64,000 nt of DNA from Brasenia schreberi. Taxonomy: Eukaryota; Streptophyta; Magnoliopsida; Nymphaeales; Cabombaceae. The notes under the pieces are model-generated. The model did not search any database, had not been told where the DNA came from, and saw only the letters and a program-made list of their open reading frames with translations. The DNA is taken from NCBI GenBank assembly GCA_036023115.1, contig JAYKKT010000090.1, forward strand, positions 34,677,001 through 34,741,000. The letters are read 5' to 3'. A program made the position numbers and the translations under genes. This document shows, one piece after another, positions 23,901 to 42,256 of this stretch (position 1 is the stretch's first letter; each line of letters begins with the position of its first letter).

Positions 23901-26900
23901 CGAAACATGTCTCCCGTACAAAAGTTTTTTAAAATTCCTTCCAACTATTCTAAACTACGAAGTTTTGAATGCAAATGTTTTGTTTATATGAGCAAAAATG
24001 ATAAATTATCCTCTCGTGCCATAGAACGTGTATTTTTGAGGTATGAAATAAATAAAAAAAGATATAGGTGTTATGATTATAAAAATAACAAACTATGTGT
24101 CCAAAGATGTCAAATTTTTTTAACATGAATATATGTTTAAAAGTATGGATGACGTTAGTTCAACTGATGATTCTACTTATTTTTTTAAATGATGTTTTAG
24201 GAAATGATGGGATAAACCTAGAAAGTGATCTAAGATGAACACACGTTGTCAAGGTATTTTGTTATTCCTTTTGATCAACATTACTCATTACTCTAGAAGA
24301 CCTCATAATGATACCCAACATGTGTCTAGAAAATCCAATCGCGACTCTAGACCTCTTGAACATTTCATTTCCAATGAAAGCTTTTCAGCAGGATATAGAC
24401 TTCTCTTGACTACTATTTCTGCTATAAAGTAAGTTAGAACCTTTAAGGAAACCCAATCATCACAAGTTTGGATTCAAGAAGAATTAGATGTTTTATATAG
24501 AGCTCAAACCTGGGATGTTGTTCCTAGATCTCAAAACAAAAAGGCTATATGATGTAGGTGGGTATATAAGATTAAGACTAATGGTGATAGTTCTCTTGAC
24601 TACTGTAAAGTAGATTAGTTGCAAAGGGCTACTCACATGAATACGGGATTTGCTATGAGGAAACCTTTGGTCTTAATATTCCAAAACAACCAAGTCTTAC
24701 GACTAAAAAGGGCATTGTATGGTCTCAAACAAGAACTTAAGGCTTGGTTTGACAAAATGATTGAATTCATGGTATTGCATGGTAATGACACACCCTTGTT
24801 TATAAGAAAATTTGTTGCATGTATTGTTATTCTTCTACTCTATGTAGATGACGTGATTATTATAGGTAATGATTTAAGAATCAAAAAGATCAAGCAAGAA
24901 CTTGGTAAGATATTTAAGACGAAAGGATCTTGGACAACTATATTACTTTTTTGGGTATTGAGGTAACTAGAGATATTAGAGGTTTCTTTTTATCTCAAAC
25001 TAAATTCGTTAATGATGTTCTTAGATCAAGACTTATAAATGATAAAATTGTTGAGACCTCAGAGGTGATCAACTAGAAAATGTGACTTGTTGATTGAGAG
25101 ATCCTACCCCTTATATATATATATATATATGGTTGGAGCACTCACGTATCTTACCATAACACGATTTGACATTACTCATGCAATACACACTGTAAGTGAG
25201 TTCCAACATGCAACTACATGTATACATATGAGTACAATTATGAGGATTGTCCGATATATTCGGCAAACCACAACCAAGAGAGTATTTCTATCCTCTTATC
25301 TTTACTTCAATTAATTGTTTATATTGATGTTAATTGGGGTGGTGATGTAAATAACAGGCATTCTACAATAAGTTACTGTATTTTCCTTGGCAACTCCCTT
25401 ATATCATGGAAATACAAAAAAACAACAAAATGTGTCGCTCTCTTCTACTAAAGAAGAGTATCGCGCATGGCAAACACAACCACTAAACTGACCAGGCTTA
25501 GATGAATACTTCACGATATGGGAGTATATTTGAAAGTCACTCCAATTATGTATTACGACAACAAGAGTACTACTATGTATATAGCCAATAATCATACTTT
25601 TCATGAGTGCACCAAACATATTGAAATGGACAGCTACTACATTCGTGAGGAATATCTATAAGGCGATTTGGCATTACACTTTCTAAGATTATAATACCAA
25701 CTTAGATATAGTCTTCGCCAAATCAATGTCAACCCCACGATTTCAATTTGTAGTTAGCAAACTTTTGATCATGGCATCATCCATTTGAGGGGGGTGTTAA
25801 AATGGGCCTTAGGAGGCCTTAGGGCCTGGCCGAAAGGGCCCCTGGTGCCAGGCTACAAGAGCCTGGCTTGTCTCTCCTCTCTTCCTATATATTCTCACTA
25901 ATGTACACTCTTGAATGTATTTTTTTGTTGTTGATTAATAATATTTATTTTCATTACTTTTGGTGTGCTTTCGTTGCACTTGGGTGAGATTATAGCTTTT
26001 TCTAAGGCTTTGTGATAGTCACATTGTGGTGATATTTATTCATGGATCTTTCGTTGCTACATTAAAAGCCTTATCTTCGTTATACTTCCACCCTTGTCTA
26101 GAACAACAACGTTAAATTTTGATTTTCATAGGCCAAACGGATTTGCATGAATAACTAATCACAAACTGAAACATCAAAGAACAAAATAGTTGATCCCTTC
26201 AGAGCTTGATAATACTAATTGATCAAATGAAAAAATTAAAGATAAGAGGAGAGACAATTATCATTTTCAAATCACTAAACATCCAAAGAAGATCATAACT
26301 AATTATGCTAAAAAGCTGAAAGCTGCTGATAAAAGGATCAAGCAGAAGAGAAGATACCGGATCAGAAGTTGCAACATGTTCTTGCATGCAATCCCACAAT
26401 GTCCTCTTCAAAGCATGGACATCAACTTGTTTAGATGCCTTGTCATACTGTACTTCAATTCTGTTTACCTATATGTTTGATGATAGCACAATTTTCATTA
26501 AAAATAAATAAATGATGGGACATGTAGACTGCCTCACCAATAAACATGTTCTATTGTTTAGGGTGATAATTCATCTATTTCCAACAAACAAGGAATTTGG
26601 TAAGCGAAACAACCAACACAAACAGCAAACACCTTTCAGAACTGCCAAGAACCATTCTAGCACCCTAAGTATAGCAAGTTTAAAGCTGCACTGTCTGCCG
26701 CAAATAGCAGAATCGCAAAATTTGATCCCATTATGCAAGATGGCTGAGTCAAAATCATTAACTGGGTTGCACTTTATCTACTGATTCCTGCATTCTAACA
26801 ATAAAATGTTCATATAGCATAGCGATGCAGAAAGAAATAAAATGGCCCGCAGCTCAAAAACAAATTCCAAAAACCAAAGTGCTCTGCCGTTTGGCTTCAT

Positions 26901-29900
26901 TCTTCCTGGCTGAAGAGTTGCTAGTGTTTTCCACATGGCAACACCACCTTCCTTGTCTATAATCCCATATTGGCATGATGGTTGTCTTGCCCGAAACCTT
27001 AGTTTTCATCTCTAAGGTGACTGTCAAACTTTAAGAACCACATTCAAGCATAACTTTTGCTTCTCTGATTGGCAACCTGAGGTTAGGCATGTCCTTAACA
27101 TGCACCCCAAGGTCATTGGAACCTGTAAATTTCACGTCTACTATAATATTGAGCTGGAGATCCCCATAATAAACCTTGACTGAACAGTTCCATTTTATCT
27201 ACTTTTCGATGTGTAGATAACAGGATTGGCTGTAAACCCTAAACCCATAGCAAATCGTTCCTATGTCAACATTTTGTGATTCAATCAACCATGGGTCACA
27301 GATTGGAAAAGGTAGGGAAACCCTAACCCCAGCCTCAGTCTAAATGGGTAGGACCACTGACGCCAACAACCAGCAAAATTTGATGCATGCCTCTATCTCT
27401 ATCTACAAGTCTATGGCATCCATCTTTCATTTTGATAGCAGAATCTTGGAAATTACCTAAAGTATCAGCAATTAATTCATTTATGTAATTATCATGCATA
27501 AAGTTGTAAGGAGAGAGTACAAGCACAGCTGGTTGGTTAAAATGGAGAGGAGCATCAGGTATTCTTTGTGATAAGAAGATACCATTAAAGTTAAAAGGTA
27601 AATATTATAGAGCAGCAATTAGGCCTGCCACGTTTTATGGTTCTGAGTGTTAGGCAGTTAATCATCAACATGTACAAAAGATGTCTGTGACAGAAATGAA
27701 GATGTTGAGATGGATGAGTGGTCATACAAGAAAAGACCGTATACATAATGAGGTTATTAGAAACAAATTAGGAGTGGCACCAATAGAGGATAAAATGAGA
27801 GAATATAGTTCAAGATGGTTTGCACATATAGAAAGAAGATCAAAAGAAGAACCTATAAGAAGGTATGAAAAACTAAATTTGGAAAGTATTAAAAGAGGTA
27901 GAGGACGACCACAAAAGTGTTGGAAAGAAACAATAAAGAATGATCTAGCTTATTGTGAGTTAACTGCTAACATGGCACATGATAGGGCTCTGTGGAAACA
28001 AAGAATCCACGTAGCCAACCCCGTCTAGTATGGGAAAAAGCTTAGTTGTTGTAGTTGTTGTTGTATGTAATTATCATGCATAAAGTTGTACAGAGAGAGT
28101 ACAAGCACAGCTTTTCATCAACTCCAGTCTGCTTAATTTGGACATAAAAACTTAAGATCAGGTACTTAAAATAATATTTCCAATCATGCTGGATTGATGT
28201 AAAAGAAGGGCGTTGGAAGATAAATATTTCTGCATGTCTTAATAGAGAAAAGCATAAAAACTGGCAACATAAATCTTAAGTGGCAGCCAAGGGCTAAAAT
28301 ATTCTATGGTTGTGTTATATTTGTGTCCAATAGATGTTTCAGCTCCTTCATTTTACATCCTACTGCTGGACCAAGCCGAAAACATAAAAGGTGGGCTGCA
28401 CAAACAGATTGTGTTTCTCAAAATAGCTTAGCAGAAGACTTGGAAGGCTGCACAATTAAGCACGTCTAGTGGATGGACATGATAAAAAGCACAAAGAATG
28501 TGCCTCACTCCATTGGTGAAATCTGCAATCAGTATGCATATTGTAGATAACGCTATCTCCACAATGTGACAATATTTGTTTCCAGTAATGCCAATTTGAG
28601 CAAAAGAATTCAGGAAAAAATGTTCAATTGCATGCTATCAAGTAAAAACTAAAGTGTTAGCATATCCATTCACCGCCATGTAAAGAGAGTTACTCTCATA
28701 AAGTTGTGTTTCAATGTGGATGGTAATGTTAGCTATACAGGACAAAACATCAAAGTTCAGACTCAAGATAAAAGGATAGGTATGTCTAGTATAAACTGCA
28801 ACAAGCTGAAACAGAAAATAGATATCAGTTGTACCATTAAAGAAAACCTTCAAAAGATGAAAGTACCTGACGAGGTTGGGAAACCAGATCGGCTGAATCA
28901 TCAACATCACTATGAGCATCTCCCTCATCAAATGGAAAGGAGTTATCACCTTCATCAACCCATGATTCTGGCTGTTCATAGTTGCTTTGATTTCTCGAAT
29001 AATCTAATTAAAAGGTGAATTTGTAGTTAAGTGATGAATAGAGTCATAGACCATGTAATTCCTACATCCCATCCCTTTGGAAAATACATTCAACCAGTGG
29101 AGAGGAGAGGCGTGGGTGCTCGTACCATGACATGTCTTCCGCTTCCCTCCTATGCACTGCAATCCAGATCAGTTATCAGATAAATCTTGCAAAACCTAAA
29201 TAACAGAAAGGGGAAAGAAATGAAAATCATCAACAAAATGTGCCATCTGATGTCAATCCTTACCATAACATTTGGAAGAAGAAACAATTTTACAAGATCT
29301 TCGGGATGGTAATGACAGTCTTCTGGAAGGGAGTTGCTGATGGGAATGCGATTTGCAGGTAATAATATTGACTTCTGGTTTTTAGGGTGTGCAAATAGAT
29401 TCATGTTTTCCAGTTCTGATGTGTTTGTGAAATTGATAGAGAAGACTTCTCTTTTTTTACTCTTGGAATTTTTGCTAGTTTGTTGTGATCCCACCAAAGC
29501 ATCTGTAACTGGTCCTGGACCTATAATGAAAACATTAAATTACAGTCTATGCTTACAGAATCAAGTTGCATCCAAAATTGAGGGGGGGAAATAATGTAGA
29601 AGGAACAAGGGATCTCTAATGAAAAACACTTTGAACTTTTCATACCTTTTACCTTACGATACTTCCAATGATCAGGGCCAGCCCAAGCGTTAGATTTTGA
29701 AGAAAATGCTAACCCTGGAATCAGATAGTCTATTTCCTCATAATTGTCACCTCTTTCAGTTTCATAAGGTACAAAATGATCACTCAAAGTATCCTGTGGA
29801 TAATGTTATTAAACACTAAGGTGATAACACAAAGATTATTTTAGAAGAATCAAGAACATCTACCTCATTAATAGAAGCAATATTTGGAGATGTAGAAGTG

Positions 29901-32644
29901 GAGTGCTCATCCAGTACGCTCAACTGGTCCTCATCATCAAAATTAGATGGCTCATAACCATCAAACCGGTCAAATTCTACCTCCGCATGTGCCTCGGATG
30001 GTTGATCAACATGGCAATCCATTGTTGTTTGGTTTGTGAAGTTTGCGAAAGGTATCTGATTCCCTTCATCCAAAAGTTGCAAAATATATCGAAGTGTAGG
30101 AGAAATCTCATTCTTTATGGACATACCATTCATCATCTTCTCGACACAATCTACAGAAGAAAGCATGAATTGTTGCAACCTTATGCATTTCTCATAGCAG
30201 TCCTAACACCTAAAAACATGTAAACTTTCATGTTATCCACCAAGTGCAACATACCTCTAGCAAAAGAGATGTCAATGGTGTCTGAGCTTTTTGCTGTAGT
30301 TTCTCCACAAGCCTTAATCTTCCCAGGGACCTCCGTTGAATCAAAAAGAACCCGACAACCACCATAAATGCCTAGATTATACAACAGTAGGCCTTTCGCA
30401 CCCCCTTCATCAAATTGTGCAGACGTCTGATGATATAACGGGTCAATGGTGAAAGCCACTGCATGTCAGGAATAAAATACAGAAAGAGTGAACATTCTCA
30501 ACTTTTGTCTGGATAAATTTATGAAAAAGCAATATACTTGCTTATCAAATAAGCAGATAGCATACCATCGAAAATTTTCAAATTAAGAGCCTCGAAAGAT
30601 GATTCTAGAGTTGACAATGGAGATGCCTGCCCGAATAGATAAAGTGAACAGATGATCCAGAATGCCCATGAATATATTGAATCAGATGGCAATCAGTACC
30701 TTCTTCTCAGTTTCTTTCTTCAAAACACTCTCCTCCTGCCCAATGTTGGTGGTATCACCTTCTGCACCAATTTCTCCTGTCAAAACAAATCACCATTAGT
30801 TGTTAAAAACTTTAAGAAACAAGATTTTAAACTATCAATCTTCAACAAGATCCGAAGACCCTTGTCGCCATGGCTTGAGGTTGAGAGTTCTTCAAAAGTT
30901 AGTAATTAATCCAATAAACTAATATTGGAAAAAATGTACAAGAAAAAGATCATATTAGTTATTCATGAGCCATCCAAGACTACCAGTTCAGCAGAACCAA
31001 ATTCTGGAACAGTTTATTATATTAATCACCTACCAGATATCATAAGTTCATGTTCGTCCAACCAGAAGTCTAGCAATACGCATATTTCAAAAATATAAAA
31101 CATTGCATAGGAGAAAAATCGTTGAGGTCACAATAATTATAGTATCACAAATACAGATGATACTCAACATTTTGCCGTTTATTCATATATTTGACCAATG
31201 ATTTTACACCAGTAATCGAAAGGGAACTAATACTCTTTGGGAGGCCTCCAGTTATAAACATCATCATGTGCAAAAGTAATGCAGACCGACGTGCATACTC
31301 TAAAAACTCCAGATACTTCCAAACTCTGCTAGAATCAGATGACACCAAAGACAAATTAACACGAACTGCAAAGTTCACATGCTGCAAGTTCAGTAGGGAA
31401 ATAATGTTAAGACGAATTAAGATTTGGATTGAACACAGTGTTAACTAAGCAATAAAATTCTTTCCAGTTCTCAAAACCTTCATCTTCGCAGCCAGCTCGG
31501 TTAATCCCCCCAAGGACCTTGTATGCTTCTGAATGTGCCGAATCAACTCTTAGCGCATAAATTTTCACTCCAGCCTCCAACGTACAGCTAGCCTACAAAA
31601 TCCCAATTATTTTCAATTTAACTTCACATACACAAGCACGTGTGCAGAGAGAGACAGTGCACCTTCTGGAAGTTTGTCTCGGTATCGTCATCTTCGACTT
31701 TGATAATGTCGCTCAGGTGATCTATGAGACTCAGTTCCCACGTATTCTTTTGGTTGATTTTCTAGAAATCATAAATAAACCAAACCCCTTGTTACTAACA
31801 AAAGGATCAAAGCACCCATAGCATGGAAACACAGAGAAATCTGTTTGGATTTTGAAAGGGCAAAATCTTCCCTGGAAAAAGCAAAAATATTGGGAATTTG
31901 TGTTTGTTGTTCGGATATTTGGACAGCAGGCCACGTAAACTCCAGTGGAGAAGTGTAAGAATTTGGAGGAAGAACGCTTCTAAAACGGTGAGAGTAAGGC
32001 CCTAAAATGTTGGGAGGAAATGATAAAATATCATCTGCTTGAGTAAAATGTTAACATAACACAAGATCAAGCTCAAAAGCGACTGTAGCAAACCCCACTT
32101 AGTGCTGCAAAAGGCTTTTAGTTTGGTTTATGTAAGAAAAACGTCTTCAGTTTCAAAGAGAAATAATGACACTCTTTCCAAAAGAAAAAACAAGAGTAAA
32201 CCCCCTGAATTTTTTAAACAACGAGGGAAAATAAACTATCTAACGAATCATAAGAAAGGAAAACCGAAAAGGAACCTAACAATTTGAGAGAGAAAAAACA
32301 AGAGACAACTTCCAAGACAGAAATACAAAATTGTAGAATCGAAGAACAACAGAAAATGCAGCAGAGAAAAAGAGGAGCACATTTTCACTGGCGAGTTTGA
32401 TGCAATTCTGGAAAAGCTCCATAATCTGTTCCTTGCCGAGCAGGTCCTCCTCATTGGGCCGGACATCTCCAAGCCCAACGACCGATTTCCGTCTAGATGC
32501 GGCAGCCCTAGCTGCACGAGCCTGGGCTCGCTCAAGCTGGTCATCGTTCGAGCCAAGGACTGTGCCCGGTGGGGACTGCAGGAACCGTGCAGCCACCGGA
32601 GTCCTCTGCCTCGCGGCCAGTTTCTCTGGCGTTGCCATCGCCAT
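20939..32644 (-). CDS. CAPH: Condensin complex subunit 2 (CAP-H, Barren-type kleisin)
   Basis: CAP-H is the kleisin of condensin I: it bridges SMC2 and SMC4 and carries the HEAT subunits during chromosome condensation. I splice 13 exons (5' to 3'): 32381-32644, 31663-31761, 31478-31592, 30700-30776, 30566-30626, 30255-30458, 29864-30150, 29646-29793, 29264-29520, 29127-29157, 28867-29003, 26358-26468, 20939-21187. Together they make 2040 nt, or 679 residues, close to the roughly 670 of Arabidopsis CAP-H, with no internal stop. Landmarks: [95 protein letters not shown]; and the C-terminal winged-helix part [19 protein letters not shown]. All junctions are GT-AG with consistent phase. The start could be Met1 or Met3 (MAMATPEK). 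Introns 11 and 12 hold a LINE and a copia element. Confidence 0.93.
21421..21425. repeat. Target site duplication, left (CTTCC)
   Basis: CTTCC directly before the 5' LTR and again at 26085-26089 directly after the 3' LTR: an exact 5-bp copia-type target duplication. Confidence 0.85.
21426..21725 (+). repeat. 5' LTR of the copia element
   Basis: 300 bp, begins TGTTAAAATGGGCC and ends TTATA, giving TG...TA rather than the usual TG...CA. The first 75 bases are GGCC-rich with inverted GGCCTGGC/GCCAGGCC motifs that could fold. It joins directly to the primer-binding site. Confidence 0.9.
21726..21736 (+). other. Primer-binding site of the copia element
   Basis: TGGTATTAGAG directly follows the LTR and differs at one base from TGGTATCAGAG, complementary to the 3' end of initiator tRNA-Met, the usual plant copia primer. 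Confidence 0.8.
22403..22798 (+). pseudogene. copia gag C-terminus and protease fragment
   Basis: A 131-residue open segment. A zinc-knuckle-like stretch, [14 protein letters not shown], has lost its second cysteine (Tyr instead), so metal binding is unlikely. The protease motif DSGASFHIT is intact. The frame then stops, so no polyprotein can be made. Confidence 0.75.
23521..23728 (+). mobile_element. Chimeric RTE-derived short insertion inside the copia element
   Basis: An exact 16-bp target duplication (AAATCTTCTTTACTAA, 23505-23520 and 23729-23744) flanks 208 bp. The first part contains GGCCGGTCCCAAGCCCG and GTTAGGCTTCCGACAGCC, which resemble the 5' region of plant RTE elements as I remember it. 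The last 70 bases are the RTE 3' end (ATCCATGTAGCTGACCCC...), with a (TTGGAG)n tail. The ORF between is missing, so this is a non-autonomous, internally deleted derivative that still retrotransposed. Confidence 0.75.
24619..24966 (+). pseudogene. copia reverse transcriptase fragment
   Basis: A 115-residue segment with [19 protein letters not shown] and the catalytic [11 protein letters not shown]. It is broken from the preceding and following domains by stops. Confidence 0.8.
25087..25451 (+). pseudogene. copia RNase H fragment
   Basis: Two overlapping frames carry [18 protein letters not shown] and, after a frameshift, YIDVNWGGD...[20 protein letters not shown]. Both are typical of the copia RNase H end. 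Confidence 0.75.
25795..26084 (+). repeat. 3' LTR of the copia element
   Basis: 290 bp, same ends as the 5' LTR, preceded by the polypurine tract GAGGGGGG (25787-25794). Differs from the 5' LTR by a short deletion and scattered substitutions. Confidence 0.9.
26469..28866 (-). other. CAP-H intron 11 with a LINE insertion
   Basis: About 2.4 kb of non-coding sequence between exons 12 and 11. Apart from the LINE at 27531-28063 I see nothing in it. Confidence 0.8.
27531..28063 (+). mobile_element. RTE-clade LINE 3' fragment with a 49-bp target duplication
   Basis: A 533-bp 5'-truncated fragment of the region after the reverse transcriptase. The 115-residue frame at 27681-28028 includes [28 protein letters not shown] residues and [13 protein letters not shown]. 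It ends in (TTG)n. Flanks 27482-27530 and 28064-28112 are the same 49 bases with two mismatches. The element is antisense to CAP-H. Confidence 0.9.
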
Positions 32645-33580
32645 CTACAACACCGCAAGGAGAAGAAGAAGAGGGGTTCTAGTTGATCCGCTTCGTTCGT
32701 GCTTGTTTATTTACGATTGGACGGTTTGAAAACTGTTGAAAACTGTGAATGTTCATGTACCTGAAGTCATTCAAAGCAAAGAGGGTTAGAAACTCAAAAA
32801 AGAAAGTAATTTAGAGTGGGAAACTGAATTCAAACACAGGCGGTGACTCTTTCTACCGTCTAAGCAACCAAGAGAATATGAGGAAGAAGAGAGAAACCAA
32901 CAGAAAAAAACAGATACAAGAAAAATAAATCATAACGAAGAACAAAGAAAAGAGGAAAATGAAGCTGAAAAAACAACCAAAAGCTGAACATATGTTACCG
33001 GATGCCATTCACGACCAATGAGAGGCGGATTAGTGACAGGGCGTAGGTCTTCTCCTTCGCGCCCAAAACGATTTTCGAAGCCCTGATTTAAAATGAAAAT
33101 GAAACTGGGAAGAAACCGTTTTAGAGGGAAATCTTTAACACAAGAAATTAGGTCACCTTATTTAAAGAATTAACAATCCTGTCACATCTTTTTGACGCTA
33201 ATTTACGTTGATATCCAAGGGCATATACGTAACCATGATATAAGTCTGTATACAAGCCGAATTGAGCCAAACAGGGGTCATTTCTTGTTCGGCGCGTAGT
33301 TCTTAACAAGCTGGCTCATGTTCGGCTCTTACGCTCGACCAACCGAACACAGAGGAAGTTCATTGTGAGCCGAGCCACGAGCAGCTCGCTTCGTTTATCA
33401 CCATCGTCCCCTTCTTTTCGCTTTTGAAAGGAGTATTTGCAGTTGGTTTCATAGAACCAATCGGTTCTATTGCTATAGTCCAGTTTGCCTGTGGATTTTC
33501 CGGCGTTTTGCCGCCTACCAACATTGTCCGGAGTGTGAAATCGTCGTGATTTTGTTCTTTTCTTTATTTGGATTTTCATA
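32645..33580. other. Upstream region of CAP-H
   Basis: Presumed 5' UTR and promoter of CAP-H on the minus strand, then intergenic DNA. No convincing TATA box or ORF. Confidence 0.4.
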
Positions 33581-33796
33581 GTGATGATTTGGAGTGCGTT
33601 CTCTGCCTTCAAAGAGGAGTGTCTTCGGAAAGGCTTCCACGACGACGACGTTGTTTGTTTTATCTCGCACGATTGCAGTTCGTCTCCGTCTTCTTCTGAC
33701 TCTTCTTCAATGGCGACACCAACAAAGCATTGCTTGTTGCCCCCTGTTTCGGAGATCACCTTTCACTCTTTCTCTCACTCTAAGGAACACCAATGA
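33581..33796 (+). other. Unassigned serine-rich ORF
   Basis: A 71-codon frame with FKEECLRKGF, DDDVVCFISHDC and a serine run. Composition looks protein-like, but I recognise no family and see no splice context; a longer frame lies on the opposite strand (33316-33759). Either may be chance. Confidence 0.15.
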
Positions 33797-34123
33797 TCTT
33801 TAGTTCTCTCGCATGGGGGGTGCTACAAAATCGTAATCTATTGCTTTCGGAGGCTGCTATAGAGCGTGATCAACTGCTCTCTCTCTCTCTTTCTACTGAT
33901 AATATGCTTGCAGCATAAGATTAATGCACTCTAAAGACTTACATTTCGCAAATATGAAAAACAATGTTGCTGTCTTTTGTGTCATGTCTGAAATGCATGC
34001 CATCTCAATCCAAATAAAATCCTTTTATGTATTTGTTACTATGCAACAATAAAAAATGATCTAATTTATGCTGAGCTAACTGTTAGAAACTGTTGTGGTT
34101 TACCTGATTTAGAAACTGTATTT
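33797..34123. other. Intergenic spacer with a small RTE remnant
   Basis: About 40 bases near 34046-34085 (AATAAAAAATGATCTAATTT...GAGCTAACTG) match the RTE 3' coding region seen at 27935-27970. No gene. Confidence 0.45.
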
Positions 34124-34231
<108 letters not shown>

Positions 34232-34347
34232 GAGATGGAGAGAGACGTGCGGTCATGCATATATGAGTATGTATATGTGTGTGTGCTCGCACACATGCAC
34301 AGCTTATTGTCTTGTGGCATTTCAATCATATTGTGCTGCTTTAGCAG

Positions 34348-34620
34348 ATTATGATCCAGCAGGTGCAGTGCGCATTGGTCGCCAAGAACCCAACAATGTT
34401 GGGCACGAGATAAAACATTAATTTTTCTGCTTGTATCAGATGCCAACCTTCACATCAATGCAAAATTCACAGAGAAGAGAGGTGAAGACGTTCAGGAGGA
34501 CTTCGGCTTGATCATGTTCGCAGTCCTCTTGTATTGGACCTCACCAAGTCTACATCGGCATGAACCAGGTCACTGCATCGGATGACGGCACCAATCCAGT
34601 TGAGGCTGAGTTTCATGACT
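34348..34620 (+). pseudogene. Root cap domain gene relic (copy D)
   Basis: Similar to the first third of root cap exon 2. After the acceptor TTAGCAG it reads YDPAGAVRIGRQEPNNVG, equivalent to YDESGSMRIDYQEPNVVG of copy B. After frameshifts and a stop it continues with sequence equal to the CLVSD.NLHIN and RGEDV parts. It ends near the DHLTVLF region. No exon 1 is visible nearby. Its divergence from A-C is far greater than theirs from each other, so it split off earlier. Confidence 0.75.
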
Positions 34621-35193
34621 TTTCCGGTTCTGGTTCGGTGGCAGTTTAGGCTATGGATTTGTCTAGGTTTAGATCTCAACTGGGTTCCGATTCTGGTCTC
34701 TTTGGTAATTGGTTCTAAAAAATATCAGAAAACAAATTCACCAATACCAAATTAGATTCTGTGAGACAAACATATTGCGTATTGTTTTGAATCTATTAAT
34801 ACATATACACACATAAAGGAGGGGAGACGGGGTTCCAGTTCTAAGTGGAACCGCCAGTTCCACACCTCTGGTTCCGGGGATTTCTGGGTTGGCTGAAGTG
34901 TAATCGAGCTGGGGTTTCCATGCTCGGTTACGGTTTTGGTCCCAGTTCCCACTTCGAAGCGCTGGACCATGGCCAAACGGACCTTCCTAGGTAGAATATG
35001 GTCCGTCCATCGAGCTTCGTCCCTCTTGGACCGTTCGATTCTAAGCTCGTGCAAAACCCTCAAAGAAAGAGAAAGTGCGCGCCTCCATCGTAGCACCCCT
35101 CTTTTAAGACGACCGGTGGAAGCCGGAAATCTGAAACCCTACGAGACCAAAAACCCTAAAATCGGCGACCAGGAGCTCCTTCGCTAATCGATA
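34621..35193 (+). other. Spacer and presumed promoter/5' UTR of the lysyl-tRNA synthetase gene
   Basis: The first part (34630-34880) is a repeat rich in GGTTCCGG-type words, like 49870-50060. The rest leads into the synthetase start. Positions 35100-35193 look like a leader, with repeated AAACCCTA-like motifs (telo-box type) near 35137-35160, common in plant translation-related genes. Confidence 0.45.
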
Positions 35194-41746
<6,553 letters not shown>

Positions 41747-42240
41747 ATTGGTTTGGCGATGCTGTATTGAGTGCATTTGAGCTACTCTCATTCTTGTCTT
41801 CATTAGAAAATTGATCTCAAATTTTGTATAATTGGATACTGGGAAAATATAATTTTTTTTCTTTCCTTTTTTTTACGTGTGCTGCATGTACTCCATACAC
41901 ACTGCGTTATAATTTTGTTACGATTTATTTAAGGGCAAGTTGATTAATTTGAATATTTGAGGGGTATTATCTATGGTTAGTAAAGTCAATCTTCATTGCT
42001 TGTACATTGCACCGTTGTATCTGTTTGCATTGTACAATACACATAACATAGAAACGTGGTTTTGCCATATGATTGAACATCGTATGCCGAAAATCCCGTT
42101 TGTCATATGTTCATCGTTAAGGATACCTTGCACGTCAGGATTCGTTTTACTACAATACATATACGCACCAACAGTTTCTTTCCCCCCGTGTAACTTGCTG
42201 TGTGTGTGCGTCTCTTGGAGAGAGAAAAGCGAATATGTTA
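41747..42240. other. 3' region of the lysyl-tRNA synthetase gene
   Basis: Presumed 3' UTR and spacer. No other feature seen. Confidence 0.4.
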
Positions 42241-42256
42241 AAATAAAAGCAAGAGG

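Larger units (their letters stand above)
21426..26084 (+). mobile_element. Ty1/copia LTR retrotransposon, complete but dead
   Basis: The element is antisense to CAP-H within its intron. Order: 5' LTR, primer-binding site, gag with zinc knuckle, protease, integrase, reverse transcriptase, RNase H, polypurine tract, 3' LTR; integrase before reverse transcriptase defines copia. Visible motifs: [12 protein letters not shown] (protease), [10 protein letters not shown] and [11 protein letters not shown] (reverse transcriptase), GALTYL...TRFDITHA and later SWKYKKTT (RNase H). Many stops and indels break the polyprotein. The LTRs differ in length (300 and 290 bp), so it is not recent. A 208-bp RTE-derived insertion lies in the integrase region. 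Confidence 0.92.
21188..26357 (-). other. CAP-H intron 12, expanded by a copia insertion
   Basis: About 5.2 kb, of which 4.66 kb is the copia element. Removing it and its 5-bp duplication leaves an intron of about 500 bp, so the insertion accounts for most of the length. Confidence 0.85.
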
